A DNA stretch of 64,000 nucleotides, taken from positions 124,001 through 188,000 of the forward strand of contig NZ_JAMBOQ010000004.1 of assembly GCF_023715685.1 (NCBI RefSeq), given 5' to 3'. How positions within the stretch are numbered: the stretch's first letter is position 1; every line of letters begins with the position of its first letter. The translations under genes and the position numbers were made by a program. Origin of the DNA: Priestia aryabhattai (GTDB lineage: Bacteria; Bacillota; Bacilli; Bacillales; Bacillaceae_H). Shown here piece by piece: positions 43,919-52,304 of this stretch. A model generated the notes under the pieces. The model was not told the origin of the DNA, made no database searches, and saw only the letters and a list, made by a program, of their open reading frames with translations.

Positions 43919-44295
43919 AGCAGCATTATGCCAGTGAGTCGGTAAAATGGCATTGTTTGTATGAAGCTCCTGTTTTACCAGCGTTTGAGTTCGAAGAAAG
44001 TTACATTGTGTTAGAAGGATTTGAGCACTATGTTAAGGAATTAATACATAGCGAGCTGGAAGCTCCACACCTTGTTGTTAAAAAGTTAATACAGAAGTGG
44101 AGAGACAGCGGTGTATGGGAACAGTTAGTAGTGATTGGAACTGAAGTCGGCAAAGGGATTGTTCCTTTAGATCCAATAGAGCGGCAGTGGAGAGATGAAT
44201 GCGGATATGCGTATCAGAGTTTAGTGGCACATGCCCAGAAAGTAGATCACATTTGGTACGGAATTGCCAATCGAATGAAGGAGGAAATACAATGA
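43870..44295 (+). CDS. Short, degenerate CobU-like protein
   Basis: A 141-residue protein. The N-terminus MHFVFGGAFTGKRKWVKQHY has a P-loop-like GGAFTGKR in which the usual Ser/Thr after GK is Arg. The C-terminal half, VIGTEVGKGIVPLDPIERQW then DECGYAYQSLVAHA, matches the CobU C-terminal region. The middle of CobU is largely missing. It overlaps both neighbours, so it is maintained in the operon, but kinase activity is doubtful. It could be a partner of CobU or have a different task. Confidence 0.7.
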   Translation: MHFVFGGAFTGKRKWVKQHYASESVKWHCLYEAPVLPAFEFEESYIVLEGFEHYVKELIHSELEAPHLVVKKLIQKWRDSGVWEQLVVIGTEVGKGIVPLDPIERQWRDECGYAYQSLVAHAQKVDHIWYGIANRMKEEIQ

Positions 44296-44861
44296 ACATT
44301 TACACAAAAACAGGGGACAAAGGGCAGACAAGCTTAATTGGAGGAAGAGTAAATAAAGATGATATTCGAGTGGAAGCATACGGTACAATCGATGAGCTAA
44401 ATGGCTTTGTAGGTCAAGCCATTTATCAATTGGATGAAACAACATTAAAAGACGTAAAAGAAGAGCTAGTTACGATTCAACATGAGCTTTTTGACTGTGG
44501 AAGTGATTTAGCATTCGCAAAAGATGATCATCCGTACAAAGTAACAGATGACATGATAGCAGTACTTGAAAAGCGCATTGATGTCTATATGTCAGAAGCG
44601 CCGGCCATTGAGCGTTTTATTTTACCTGGAGGCACACCTGCAGCGACAACGCTTCATATCTGCCGGACGATTACGCGCCGCGCAGAAAGGCTTGTTGTTG
44701 GCGTGCAGCGTGAGCATAAAATTAATATGGCGGTGCTGCAGTATTTAAATCGCTTATCCGATTATTTCTTTGCTGCGGCTCGAATCGCTAACGCGAGAGA
44801 AAATGTACAAGATGTAGAGTATATTCGCAGTGCCAAAGTATTTAAACAGTCTAAAAAATAA
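44292..44861 (+). CDS. pduO: PduO-type cob(I)alamin adenosyltransferase
   Basis: Transfers adenosyl from ATP to cob(I)alamin or cobinamide. The 189-residue protein has the PduO ATP motif YTKTGDKGQTSLIGGRVNKD, AYGTIDELNGFVG and the late RAERLVVGV, LQYLNRLSDYFFAAAR. The ATG overlaps the stop of the preceding gene (ATGA) with GAAGGAGG upstream. It is the last gene of the operon, before a strong terminator. Confidence 0.94.
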   Translation: MNIYTKTGDKGQTSLIGGRVNKDDIRVEAYGTIDELNGFVGQAIYQLDETTLKDVKEELVTIQHELFDCGSDLAFAKDDHPYKVTDDMIAVLEKRIDVYMSEAPAIERFILPGGTPAATTLHICRTITRRAERLVVGVQREHKINMAVLQYLNRLSDYFFAAARIANARENVQDVEYIRSAKVFKQSKK

Positions 44862-44866
44862 CGTAT

Positions 44867-44901
44867 AAAAAAACGATCGAGCTAAAAACGATCGTTTTTT
44901 T
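44867..44901 (+). terminator. Terminator of the cobalamin operon
   Basis: AAAAAACGATCG / CGATCGTTTTTT arms, nine-base loop, T run. Confidence 0.85.
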
Positions 44902-44996
44902 ATGAGCTATTTCGAGAGGTAAAATAAAGCTATAAAAAAGTGGTAAATGCATCTATAATGATAAGAGACAGAGAGATAAAGAAAAGAGGTTGAGAA

Positions 44997-45923
44997 ATGA
45001 ATCAAGATTCTAAACGAGCAGGTATTGTTTATACAGCCAGCGCTTACGTCATGTGGGGGCTTTTTCCGCTTTACTGGAAGCTTCTTGGTGAGGTGAATGC
45101 GAACGAAATACTTGCTCATCGTGTTATATGGTCATTTGTTTTTATGCTTTTACTTTTGTTTTTGACAAAGCAAATGAGTTCTTTAAAGAAGACGCTCGGT
45201 TTATTATTTCGTAATACGAAACAAGCAGTCATTTTATTTGTGGCTTCCGTGCTGATCAGCATTAACTGGTTTGTTTACATTTGGGCGGTTAACCATAATC
45301 ATATTATTGAAACAAGTCTAGGTTACTATATCAATCCGCTCGTTAGTATTTTGCTTGGTATAGTTGTTTTAAAAGAAAAGCTTAATTTTTGGCAAGGTGC
45401 GTCTGTTGGATTGGCTGCTATAGGTGTTATCGTTATGACAGTTACATACGGGCACATTCCGTGGGTATCATTAAGCTTAGCGTTTAGCTTTGGTTTGTAC
45501 GGTCTTGTAAAAAAGACCATTCAATTAGAAGCAAAAGTAGGGTTAACGATTGAAACGATGATGGTCGCACCTATTGCAGTTATTTATTTTATTTTTCTTT
45601 TAGTCAAAGGATCTTCAAGTTTTTCGCTTCAGTCGCTTGATTTGAGCGCTCTTTTAATTGGAGGCGGCGTTGCTACAGCTATGCCACTATTGTATTTCGC
45701 TAAAGGGGCCCCGCTTATTCCACTATCGATGGTCGGTTTTTTACAGTATATTGCTCCTACCATGACGCTTTTATTAGGGGTGTTTGTGTATCACGAACCG
45801 TTTTCTAGCGTGGAGATGATTGCCTTTTTGTTCATTTGGGGCGGCTCGGTTATGTTCATTTTATCTAAAACTAAATTCATGAGTTCCCATCAGCCCAAAT
45901 TCTTTAAAGGGCGTTCGGCTTAA
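44997..45923 (+). CDS. rarD: RarD/EamA-family transporter
   Basis: A 308-residue membrane protein with ten hydrophobic segments in two EamA halves. RarD text includes ASAYVMWGLFPLYWKLL, EILAHRVIWSFVFM, INWFVYIWAVNHNHIIETSLGYYINPL and KGAPLIPLSMVGFLQYIAPT. Substrate unknown (metabolite or drug export is proposed for the family). AAGAGG precedes the ATG. Confidence 0.88.
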   Translation: MNQDSKRAGIVYTASAYVMWGLFPLYWKLLGEVNANEILAHRVIWSFVFMLLLLFLTKQMSSLKKTLGLLFRNTKQAVILFVASVLISINWFVYIWAVNHNHIIETSLGYYINPLVSILLGIVVLKEKLNFWQGASVGLAAIGVIVMTVTYGHIPWVSLSLAFSFGLYGLVKKTIQLEAKVGLTIETMMVAPIAVIYFIFLLVKGSSSFSLQSLDLSALLIGGGVATAMPLLYFAKGAPLIPLSMVGFLQYIAPTMTLLLGVFVYHEPFSSVEMIAFLFIWGGSVMFILSKTKFMSSHQPKFFKGRSA

Positions 45924-45967
45924 CAGACAAAAAAGCGGATATCTTTAGATATGCGCTTTTTTGTCTG
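45924..45967. terminator. Terminator after rarD
   Basis: CAGACAAAAAAGCGgATATCT / AGATATgCGCTTTTTTGTCTG, near-perfect 21-base arms. Confidence 0.85.
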
Positions 45968-46014
45968 CAGTAAAGAAATAAAAACGGAGACGGAAAAGTC
46001 ACCGTATGTATACT

Positions 46015-46341
46015 TTATAACTTTCGCTTGAAATGAGCGTTCAACTGACCTTGAAGCATTTGATTTTTTACTTCTTTCATTTTCCTTGCTTCGTCTTTTT
46101 TAGCCAGTTCTGTTCGTATTTCACTTGTTTGGACTCCTTCTTCTATGCGATCAGCAATGTCCATTAATCGTTCGACATCTGAAAACGAATATTTTCGGAT
46201 ACCCGTATTGGTTCGATCTGGAAAGAGAAGGCTTCTTTTCTCATAGTAGCGAATTTGCCTTTCTGATAAACCGGTTAATTCTTTTACAATCCCAATAGAC
46301 ATGACTTTTTTATCTCGATATGAAGCTTCATTCGTAGACAA
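46015..46341 (-). CDS. tnrA: Nitrogen-regulatory MerR-family protein TnrA
   Basis: Global nitrogen regulator. The 108-residue protein has the MerR helix-turn-helix [23 protein letters not shown] (here starting MSIGIVKE), [24 protein letters not shown], and the C-terminal tail [12 protein letters not shown] that in TnrA is the contact for feedback-inhibited glutamine synthetase. The short spacing to that tail fits TnrA rather than GlnR, which is longer. The start is a TTG after GGTGAGG. There is no glnA neighbour, also as for TnrA. Confidence 0.9.
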
Positions 46342-46377
46342 TTTCCCTCACCCCTGAGTACGTAGTAGTATGTTATT

Positions 46378-46472
46378 ATTATAAAGGAAAAAAATACAAA
46401 AATTTATAACATGTAATACATTCTAACATATATATGTTATATTTTTGAATTACTATGTGAGAAAAAGTGACA
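46378..46472 (-). promoter_or_regulatory. tnrA promoter region with a TnrA/GlnR box
   Basis: TATAAT on the minus strand (46383-46378). The 17-bp site TGTGAGAAAAAGTGACA at 46456-46472 matches the consensus TGTnAnAwwwTnTnACA at every fixed position but one. A 16-bp perfect palindrome TAACATATATATGTTA (46424-46439) lies between them. Autoregulation of tnrA is known in B. subtilis; the box could equally serve the plus-strand small gene. Confidence 0.6.
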
Positions 46473-46638
46473 TAAATAATGAAATAGGGAAAAGAGTCCT
46501 ATAAACTAGTGATTAACTCGATCCCAAGTGGTTAACCATACAGGATAAAGCCTTGTGGTTAATCACTTGCTTTCAAAATGATGAATAGAAAATAAATGTG
46601 AGAATATACATAAATTCTAAAAGGGAAGGGCGTTTTAC

Positions 46639-46797
46639 ATGGCGGTGCAACAATTGAAAAAAGAAGAGATTATTGAGCTGGCAAAAGAAATTATTGAACT
46701 CGATTTGAAAAGAGATGAGAAATTTGAAGAATTGACAGAATTAGCCGGAAATCGTGCGTATGAAATTTTGCGCAGAGTACAAAATGCCTGTTTATAA
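46639..46797 (+). CDS. Small helical protein (52 aa)
   Basis: Unrecognised. GGGAAGGG precedes an ATG and a 52-residue product, MAVQQLKKEEIIELAKEIIE and so on to RRVQNACL. It is almost entirely charged helix, like a small protein-binding module. It lies just downstream of the TnrA box and has its own terminator, so nitrogen control is possible. Confidence 0.6.
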   Translation: MAVQQLKKEEIIELAKEIIELDLKRDEKFEELTELAGNRAYEILRRVQNACL

Positions 46798-46802
46798 GTA
46801 AT

Positions 46803-46830
46803 AAAAAATCCCGCCTAGAGCGGGATTTTT
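46803..46830. terminator. Terminator between 52-aa gene and COG0523 gene
   Basis: AAAAATCCCGC / GCGGGATTTTT hairpin with a five-base loop. Confidence 0.9.
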
Positions 46831-47749
46831 AATTGGATTGCTGTTCAAGATTGAATAATTCTAGTTTCATCTTGACGTGATCGAGGTTTTCCCCTATAAA
46901 GACAAGAGTGGTGGGTAGCTTCATCATTTCTTTCATATATAGAGGCATGCCGTATGAATATTGAAACGAATACGTATCATTCGAATGAGTAAAGCGCATA
47001 TAGCCTTTAATGCGATAAATGGTATCTGGCATTTGACGCAGCCAATTTTCAAATAATTCAAGATCCACTTTTTTTGTAAACTCATATACAAATGTTTTCA
47101 AATGAAGATGATCTTCAACATGAGCCTTATGATGCTGCTGTTTTTGAGACAGCTGAGCTTTTTGAATCACATCAAGCTTCACACGGGAAAATGTCGTTAA
47201 TAATGTCATTGCACTAGCGTTAATTGATTGAATCTCAAAAAGCAGGGAAGACTTTTCCGACTCAGACAGCATGTCCGTTTTGTTTAATAAAATTACATCT
47301 GCATGCTTTACTTGTTCTTGAAGAAGTTTTTGAAGTTGAATGCTTAAGGAACCACGTTCTTTCCACCTTGTTGCATCGAGTGTGGTGACAATACTTTTAA
47401 TTGTGACTTGATGCGCAAAAAGAGGAGACATACAGGCATCCAACACTTCAATCGGATGTGCAACTCCGGTTGTTTCTATATAGATAGCATCCAATGTGTT
47501 CTCCTGTAGAAGTGAATGAAGCTGAGTTTCAAATTGACCTTGAATAGTACAGCACACGCAGCCGTTTAGCAATTCTTTTAACGGCGTGTCTTCTTCTACT
47601 TCATTTGAGTCAATCGAAACTTGGCCAAGCTCATTCATCACAACAGCAATATTGCGATTACGATCTTTTTCTTGCTGAAGCAGCTGTTTAAGTAAAGTTG
47701 TTTTCCCACTGCCTAAAAATCCAGATAAAATGTAGATTTCTGTTTTCAT
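46829..47749 (-). CDS. COG0523 GTPase / metallochaperone (CobW/YciC-like)
   Basis: A 306-residue G3E GTPase that hands a metal (commonly zinc, or cobalt for CobW) to a client protein. The P-loop is SGFLGSGKTT (residues 9-18), the metal site CxCC is Cys64-Val-Cys66-Cys67 (LLNGCVCCTIQ), TTGVAHP and LLNKTDML follow. A His-rich stretch (QQHHKAHVEDHLH) near residue 210 may bind metal. Start at 47749 with AGGAGAG upstream; the longer frame to 47953 lacks support. No clear Zur box is seen. It is about 2 kb from the cobalamin operon, so a cobalt role is possible but unproven. Confidence 0.85.
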   Translation of the reverse strand: MKTEIYILSGFLGSGKTTLLKQLLQQEKDRNRNIAVVMNELGQVSIDSNEVEEDTPLKELLNGCVCCTIQGQFETQLHSLLQENTLDAIYIETTGVAHPIEVLDACMSPLFAHQVTIKSIVTTLDATRWKERGSLSIQLQKLLQEQVKHADVILLNKTDMLSESEKSSLLFEIQSINASAMTLLTTFSRVKLDVIQKAQLSQKQQHHKAHVEDHLHLKTFVYEFTKKVDLELFENWLRQMPDTIYRIKGYMRFTHSNDTYSFQYSYGMPLYMKEMMKLPTTLVFIGENLDHVKMKLELFNLEQQSN

Positions 47750-47999
47750 TTCAGTCTCTCCTATGTAAATAACATTGTTTAAATCGAAACTTTTCCGATT
47801 ATGGATTGGTAAATAGTATATCCAAGAGGGGACAAATGTCTGAGCGTAAGTTCTCATGCTTTTTTTATTCATTATAACAACTTTAAAAGCGCTATGGCTA
47901 TCTTTTGTAAAAAACTCAAAATACAATGAAATAAGAATATTATAAAATTTCAAACTAGCTGTGCTACAATAAAAGAAAAAGAAAAGGGGAGCAAAAGTT

Positions 48000-48929
48000 A
48001 TGCGAATATTAGTTTTGGGGGCAGGCGGCGTTGGAGGTTATTTTGGAGGCAGGCTTGTGGAAAAAGGAGAAGATGTTACTTTTCTTGTCAGAGAACGCAG
48101 AAAAAAAGAGCTGGAACAAAATGGACTTGTTATCAAGAGCGTACACGGTGACTTCACTTCACCTGTACAAGCTATTACAAAATCTGAGGTGAAAGAGCCT
48201 TATGATGTTATTTTGTTCACAACTAAGGCTTATCATCTTAAACAAGCAATTGAGGATGTGCGCCCTTTTGTAGGGACTCAGACAGTTATAGTACCTTTGT
48301 TAAACGGTATGGCTCACGTCGTTCCTTTGCAAGAAGCTTTTGGGGAAGAAAAAGTCATTGGGGGACTGTGCTTTATTGAAACAACTTTAAACAAAGATGG
48401 TGATGTCGTCCAGACGAGTCCTACTCACAGACTTGTATTTGGTGAATTTAAGCAGAAGGAAACAGAAAAATTACAACTGATTGAGCAAGCGTTCAGTGGT
48501 ACAAAAGCTTCGTTTGTAAAAAGTTCATATATTGAACAGGATATGTGGCATAAGTATTTATTTATTACGGTTATGTCAGGCATGACCACTCTTATGCGCG
48601 CACCTGTTGGCCCAGTGTTAGCAGCAAAAGGCGGGCGTCAATTTGTACAGGAGCTTTTTAAAGAAGTTGAAAATATTATGATGGCATACGATGCACCATT
48701 AGCTGAAGGGATTATTGAACAGCATATGAATACGATGGACAAAATGACGTATGACATGAAGTCATCGATGCAGCGTGATATGGAAAAAAGTTCTCAAATT
48801 GAAGGAGACCACCTTCAAGGATATTTGCTGAAGTTAGCTGAAAAATCGGCTATACACGTACCGCTTCTTCAAACTGTGTATACGCATCTAAAAGTGTATG
48901 AAGAAATGTTAAAAGGTTATCAAAAATAA
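48000..48929 (+). CDS. panE: Ketopantoate reductase-family protein (PanE-like)
   Basis: A 309-residue NADPH-dependent 2-dehydropantoate 2-reductase candidate for pantothenate synthesis. The dinucleotide motif is ILVLGAGGVGGYFGGRL, with LFTTKAYHL, VPLLNGMAHV and the catalytic-Lys-type region DMWHKYLFITVMSG. Bacillus genomes often hold two such paralogues, so panE function is likely but not certain. AAAAGGGGAG precedes the ATG. Its stop codon overlaps the next start by one base. Confidence 0.82.
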   Translation: MRILVLGAGGVGGYFGGRLVEKGEDVTFLVRERRKKELEQNGLVIKSVHGDFTSPVQAITKSEVKEPYDVILFTTKAYHLKQAIEDVRPFVGTQTVIVPLLNGMAHVVPLQEAFGEEKVIGGLCFIETTLNKDGDVVQTSPTHRLVFGEFKQKETEKLQLIEQAFSGTKASFVKSSYIEQDMWHKYLFITVMSGMTTLMRAPVGPVLAAKGGRQFVQELFKEVENIMMAYDAPLAEGIIEQHMNTMDKMTYDMKSSMQRDMEKSSQIEGDHLQGYLLKLAEKSAIHVPLLQTVYTHLKVYEEMLKGYQK

Positions 48930-49729
48930 TGACAACAAAAATTGATTTAGCAGTCATGCAGGTACTGCAAAAGCTGCTAAGTACAGCAGAAATGGGACAA
49001 TTGCCTGCAGCTCCTGGCATTTATTTTTTCTTTGATGAACCCGGAAGGCTTTTGTATATCGGAACAACGACGGGCTCTCTATCAGAAAGAGTAAGAGCTC
49101 ACGTTGCAGGAAAAGGCGTTAGCAACACAAAAAAATTCCACAAAGAAATTCATACTGTTGGATATATTGAAGTTCATGGATTAAAAAAAGAATTAGATAT
49201 GCTGAGAACGATGCTTGTAAATGGTTATTTTCCAAAATATAATAAACAGGATGTAAAAAGAGAAAATGAATACGACATTTACACCGTTCACGGCAGAGTC
49301 CTCAGGGATACAGGAGTTGATAAGAAAAAAGTCTCCAAGCGAAAAACGGTGCTAAAGCCAACGTTAAAAGATATAGAGATTCGCCAAGAAAACAGCGATA
49401 TTACATATGCACGAGTCGCAAATATGAATGCTGAAGATCGAGTGAAAAAATTGTGGTCTTGTCAAGAAGCAGGAGCGCAGCTACATCTTCCGGAGTCGAA
49501 AGTGTTAGCAATAAGTGACAGGCTCTTAAAAGAGCAGTATACATTTCAGCGAGACATGAAAAAGAATATGATGTTTACGATGCGGGATTTAGTTGTTATT
49601 CAAGTGTTGTTAAATTTAAATCCAACTCATGATTTGAAAAAGCGAGAAATAAAGGAAGCCATCAGTTTAGTGCGTAAATTTGGCATAGAAGAAGCTCTTC
49701 GCATCTCTGAAAAATTACTCAAAACGTAA
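48929..49729 (+). CDS. GIY-YIG domain protein with C-terminal HTH
   Basis: A 266-residue protein. Residues about 27-105 form a GIY-YIG domain (APGIYFFFDEPGRLLYIGTT, LSERVRAH, HGLKKELDMLRTMLVNGYFPKYN). Compared with UvrC-type domains, the position of the metal-binding Glu (third turn of the final helix, E-A-L-x-L-E) is Arg here. Residues about 165-265 contain a MerR/HTH-like segment (CQEAGAQLHLPESKVLAISD, TMRDLVVIQVLLNL). The start overlaps panE by one base. Role unknown; possibly a DNA-binding rather than DNA-cutting protein. Confidence 0.7.
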   Translation: MTTKIDLAVMQVLQKLLSTAEMGQLPAAPGIYFFFDEPGRLLYIGTTTGSLSERVRAHVAGKGVSNTKKFHKEIHTVGYIEVHGLKKELDMLRTMLVNGYFPKYNKQDVKRENEYDIYTVHGRVLRDTGVDKKKVSKRKTVLKPTLKDIEIRQENSDITYARVANMNAEDRVKKLWSCQEAGAQLHLPESKVLAISDRLLKEQYTFQRDMKKNMMFTMRDLVVIQVLLNLNPTHDLKKREIKEAISLVRKFGIEEALRISEKLLKT

Positions 49730-49763
49730 TAAAATCCATGATCACAATGATCATGGATTTTAT
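49729..49763. terminator. Terminator after GIY-YIG gene
   Basis: Perfect 16-base arms ATAAAATCCATGATCA / TGATCATGGATTTTAT with a three-base loop. Confidence 0.9.
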
Positions 49764-49779
49764 CATTTATCATTCACAC

Positions 49780-50091
49780 TTAAGCTAATTCGTCAATAAC
49801 TTTTGGCAAGGCCATAATGGAAATAACGCAAAGTGAACTTACAACTTGATGCATTTCAAAAATGGCAATGATGAATAACATCAGTGATATATATAATTGA
49901 AGGCCTTTTAATCCCCACGGCTTGCGATCAAAAAAAAAGTCGCTAAGTACAAATACAAAGAAAATGAGCGAACTGAACAAAATAATCATGAATGTAGACA
50001 TGGAACGATCATAAGCAATGATAAATAACAAAGCGAGCAGCGACAAAACAGATATAACTTTTAATGTTTTAATCATCGTGTTTTTATTCAC
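49780..50091 (-). CDS. Small membrane protein (about 103 aa)
   Basis: Unrecognised. Four hydrophobic segments (ISVLSLLALLFIIAY, TFMIILFSSLIFFVFVLS, LQLYISLMLFIIAIF, VSSLCVISIMALP) with short charged loops. An ATG at 50106 has no ribosome site; the GTG at 50091 follows GAAGGTGA at good spacing. It is a single gene. Confidence 0.55.
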   Translation of the reverse strand: MNKNTMIKTLKVISVLSLLALLFIIAYDRSMSTFMIILFSSLIFFVFVLSDFFFDRKPWGLKGLQLYISLMLFIIAIFEMHQVVSSLCVISIMALPKVIDELA

Positions 50092-50253
50092 TTTTTTCAC
50101 CTTCATTTGTAGGATTGATCTTTCATCCTCATTTTATAGGATAGTCAAAAGTTCTAAAAGTCAAACGAATAAATCATAACAACAATTTAACATCTTTATA
50201 CCACATTTACATTGAGAGAAAAAAATGGGGGGGTTTGAGCTCTGTGCACTTCA

Positions 50254-50283
50254 TTGACGCGTGCAAAGAACAAGTGCTATAGT
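50254..50283 (+). promoter_or_regulatory. Promoter of the exonuclease gene
   Basis: TTGACG (50254-50259), 18-base spacer, TATAGT (50278-50283), about 50 bases before the GTG start. Confidence 0.55.
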
Positions 50284-50333
50284 ATGTTTGCTCTAAAAGC
50301 TAAAGGAGCAAAGTTTTCAAAGGACGTGACTAT

Positions 50334-51221
50334 GTGAACGAAACACTATTAGTAATTGATGGATTTAATTTATTAAGCCGCTGTTATTTTGCTACTTCTT
50401 ATGGCAGAGATGAAGCAGCGTTGACAAGAAACAGTAAGGGCCAATTTACGAATGCCCTGAGAGTAACGATTCAAAAAATGCATGCATTGATTCACCAATA
50501 TGAGCCAAGTCATATTTTCGTCGCTTGGGATGTTAAGCGCGAGGATACAAAACGTAAAGATACATATGCACTATATAAGCAAACAAGAGCAGAGCTGCCT
50601 CAGCCGCTGATTCAGCAGTACGAAACCTTAAAGCAATTTTTTGACACAGTAGGCATTTATCAAATGTCATTGTCTTCTTATGAAGCAGATGATTTAATTG
50701 GAGCACTTGCAAGCAAGTGGAGTAAGGAAAAGCAAAGTCCAGGGTACATCTATAGCAACGACCGAGACTTGCTTCAGCTCCTAGATCAACATATTTCGCA
50801 AATTATTGCTAAAAAGCAGGTTGGCGATCTTGTCTATGGCTTTAAGCACTTTCAAGAAGAATATAATATTCATCCTCGTCAATGGGTGGACGTAAAAGCA
50901 TTGCTCGGTGACAAATCTGATAATATTCCGGGCGTTCCAGGTGTAGGAGAAAAAGCCGCACTGCCTCTTATTCAACAATATGGCTCTATCCATGAAATTT
51001 ATGCACAAATTGAACAATTAGATCCAGCTTTTAATCGTTACAAGAAAAAGCTGGCAGAAGGAAAAGAACTAGGTATGCTTAGTCGTGAACTCGCTGAGAT
51101 TATTATAGACATTCAAGAAATCAGTATGTTAACTTGGGGAGAATTAACATTTATGTATGATTCTGAACAATGGAATAAAGAAATTCAAAGTCTAGAACTA
51201 AACATTAGGATTCGCTCATGA
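50334..51221 (+). CDS. ypcP: 5'-3' exonuclease (YpcP, FEN/Pol I N-terminal domain-like)
   Basis: A 295-residue stand-alone flap nuclease that can remove RNA primers during replication alongside Pol I. Metal-site acidic residues lie in LLVIDGFNLL, WDVKREDTKR, YEADDLIGALA, YSNDRDLLQLL and KALLGDKSDNIPGVPGVGEK; the last is the H3TH DNA-binding element. GTG start. Length matches YpcP of B. subtilis. Confidence 0.92.
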   Translation: MNETLLVIDGFNLLSRCYFATSYGRDEAALTRNSKGQFTNALRVTIQKMHALIHQYEPSHIFVAWDVKREDTKRKDTYALYKQTRAELPQPLIQQYETLKQFFDTVGIYQMSLSSYEADDLIGALASKWSKEKQSPGYIYSNDRDLLQLLDQHISQIIAKKQVGDLVYGFKHFQEEYNIHPRQWVDVKALLGDKSDNIPGVPGVGEKAALPLIQQYGSIHEIYAQIEQLDPAFNRYKKKLAEGKELGMLSRELAEIIIDIQEISMLTWGELTFMYDSEQWNKEIQSLELNIRIRS

Positions 51222-51267
51222 TTTTTAGTACAATACAATTTATGAACATGAGAAAGGAGTAACAAGC

Positions 51268-51615
51268 GTGCAACCAATTCATAAAGAAACAGTCCAAAAA
51301 AAAATACAAACATTTTTAAATAAAAACGTATATGTACACCTTGAAACGACAAACGGTGCATATGCTTCACACGTAAATGAAAAAGTAATGACAGTTGGGG
51401 CTTTTATTCGCAATGGTAAAGTCACTATTTCAAGCGGAAAGATAACTGGAGAAGGTCCTTATCGTGTAGGTCTTCAAATTGATTTAGGATGGATTTATGC
51501 AGAGGGATTAACAGATTGGGAAATCGATGAAGAAGGCCGACTTCTTCTAGCTGGGCATGACTTTGAAGGTCGTTTAGCAGTTGCCCTTCAATTAAGTGAA
51601 CAGCCGTTTTCATAA
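51268..51615 (+). CDS. yojF: YojF-family protein (DUF1806)
   Basis: A 115-residue protein of unknown function found next to bshB2 in Bacillus, as here. It starts MQPIHKETVQKKIQTFLNKN and has a beta-rich middle (VYVHLETTNGAYASHV, TISSGKITGEGPYRVGLQ). GTG start with AAAGGAG upstream. The genetic link suggests a part in bacillithiol synthesis or use. Confidence 0.85.
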   Translation: MQPIHKETVQKKIQTFLNKNVYVHLETTNGAYASHVNEKVMTVGAFIRNGKVTISSGKITGEGPYRVGLQIDLGWIYAEGLTDWEIDEEGRLLLAGHDFEGRLAVALQLSEQPFS

Positions 51616-51638
51616 CAGAAAAGAGAGGAGAATAGAAC

Positions 51639-52301
51639 ATGGAAGAAAGATTATTAATTGTATTTCCGCATCCTGACGATGAAGCATATGGAGCAGCAGG
51701 AATGATCACGCAAGCTAGACAAAAAGGAACGCCCGTTACATATGCGTGTGTTACGCTAGGTGAAATGGGACGCAATATGGGTAGACCGCTGTTTGCTAAC
51801 CGTGAAACTCTACCTCAAATTCGAAAAAAAGAACTTTTAGATTTAGCGAACGTTTTGGATATTCAAGACTTGCGTATGCTAGGGCTTCGTGATAAAACGT
51901 TAGAATTTCTTGATATCGATGTCTTTGCAGATAAAATTGAAGAAATTATTAACGATGTAAAACCGACTCACATTTTAACGCATTACCCTGGCTTTGCGGT
52001 ACACCCTGATCATAATGCTACGGGAGCAGCTACGATTCAAGCGGTAAAACGTATGCCAAAAGAAAAGCGTCCGGTTGTTTGGTGTCATGCGTTTTCAAAA
52101 GATCGCATTGAACATATTGGAGAACCAGATGTTATTTTTGATGTGACAGCGATGAAAGATAAAAAAATTGAAGCGTTAAAAGCGCATCGTTCTCAAACAG
52201 AAGGAATGATGAACGCAATCGACTTTGACCGCTTATCTGACTATCCGCAAATGGAACGTTTATTAACAAGAGAAGAATTCTGGACATATAACTGGGAGTA
52301 A
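51639..52301 (+). CDS. bshB2: Bacillithiol biosynthesis deacetylase BshB2
   Basis: A 220-residue LmbE-like zinc deacetylase that removes acetyl from GlcNAc-malate in bacillithiol synthesis. The zinc motif is FPHPDDEAYG (His11, Asp13, Asp14) with the second part AVHPDHNATG, and THYPGFA between. AGAGAGGAG precedes the ATG, and it follows yojF by 23 bases. It is consistent with the bacilliredoxin gene at 35.0 kb. Confidence 0.92.
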   Translation: MEERLLIVFPHPDDEAYGAAGMITQARQKGTPVTYACVTLGEMGRNMGRPLFANRETLPQIRKKELLDLANVLDIQDLRMLGLRDKTLEFLDIDVFADKIEEIINDVKPTHILTHYPGFAVHPDHNATGAATIQAVKRMPKEKRPVVWCHAFSKDRIEHIGEPDVIFDVTAMKDKKIEALKAHRSQTEGMMNAIDFDRLSDYPQMERLLTREEFWTYNWE

Positions 52302-52304
52302 CAG

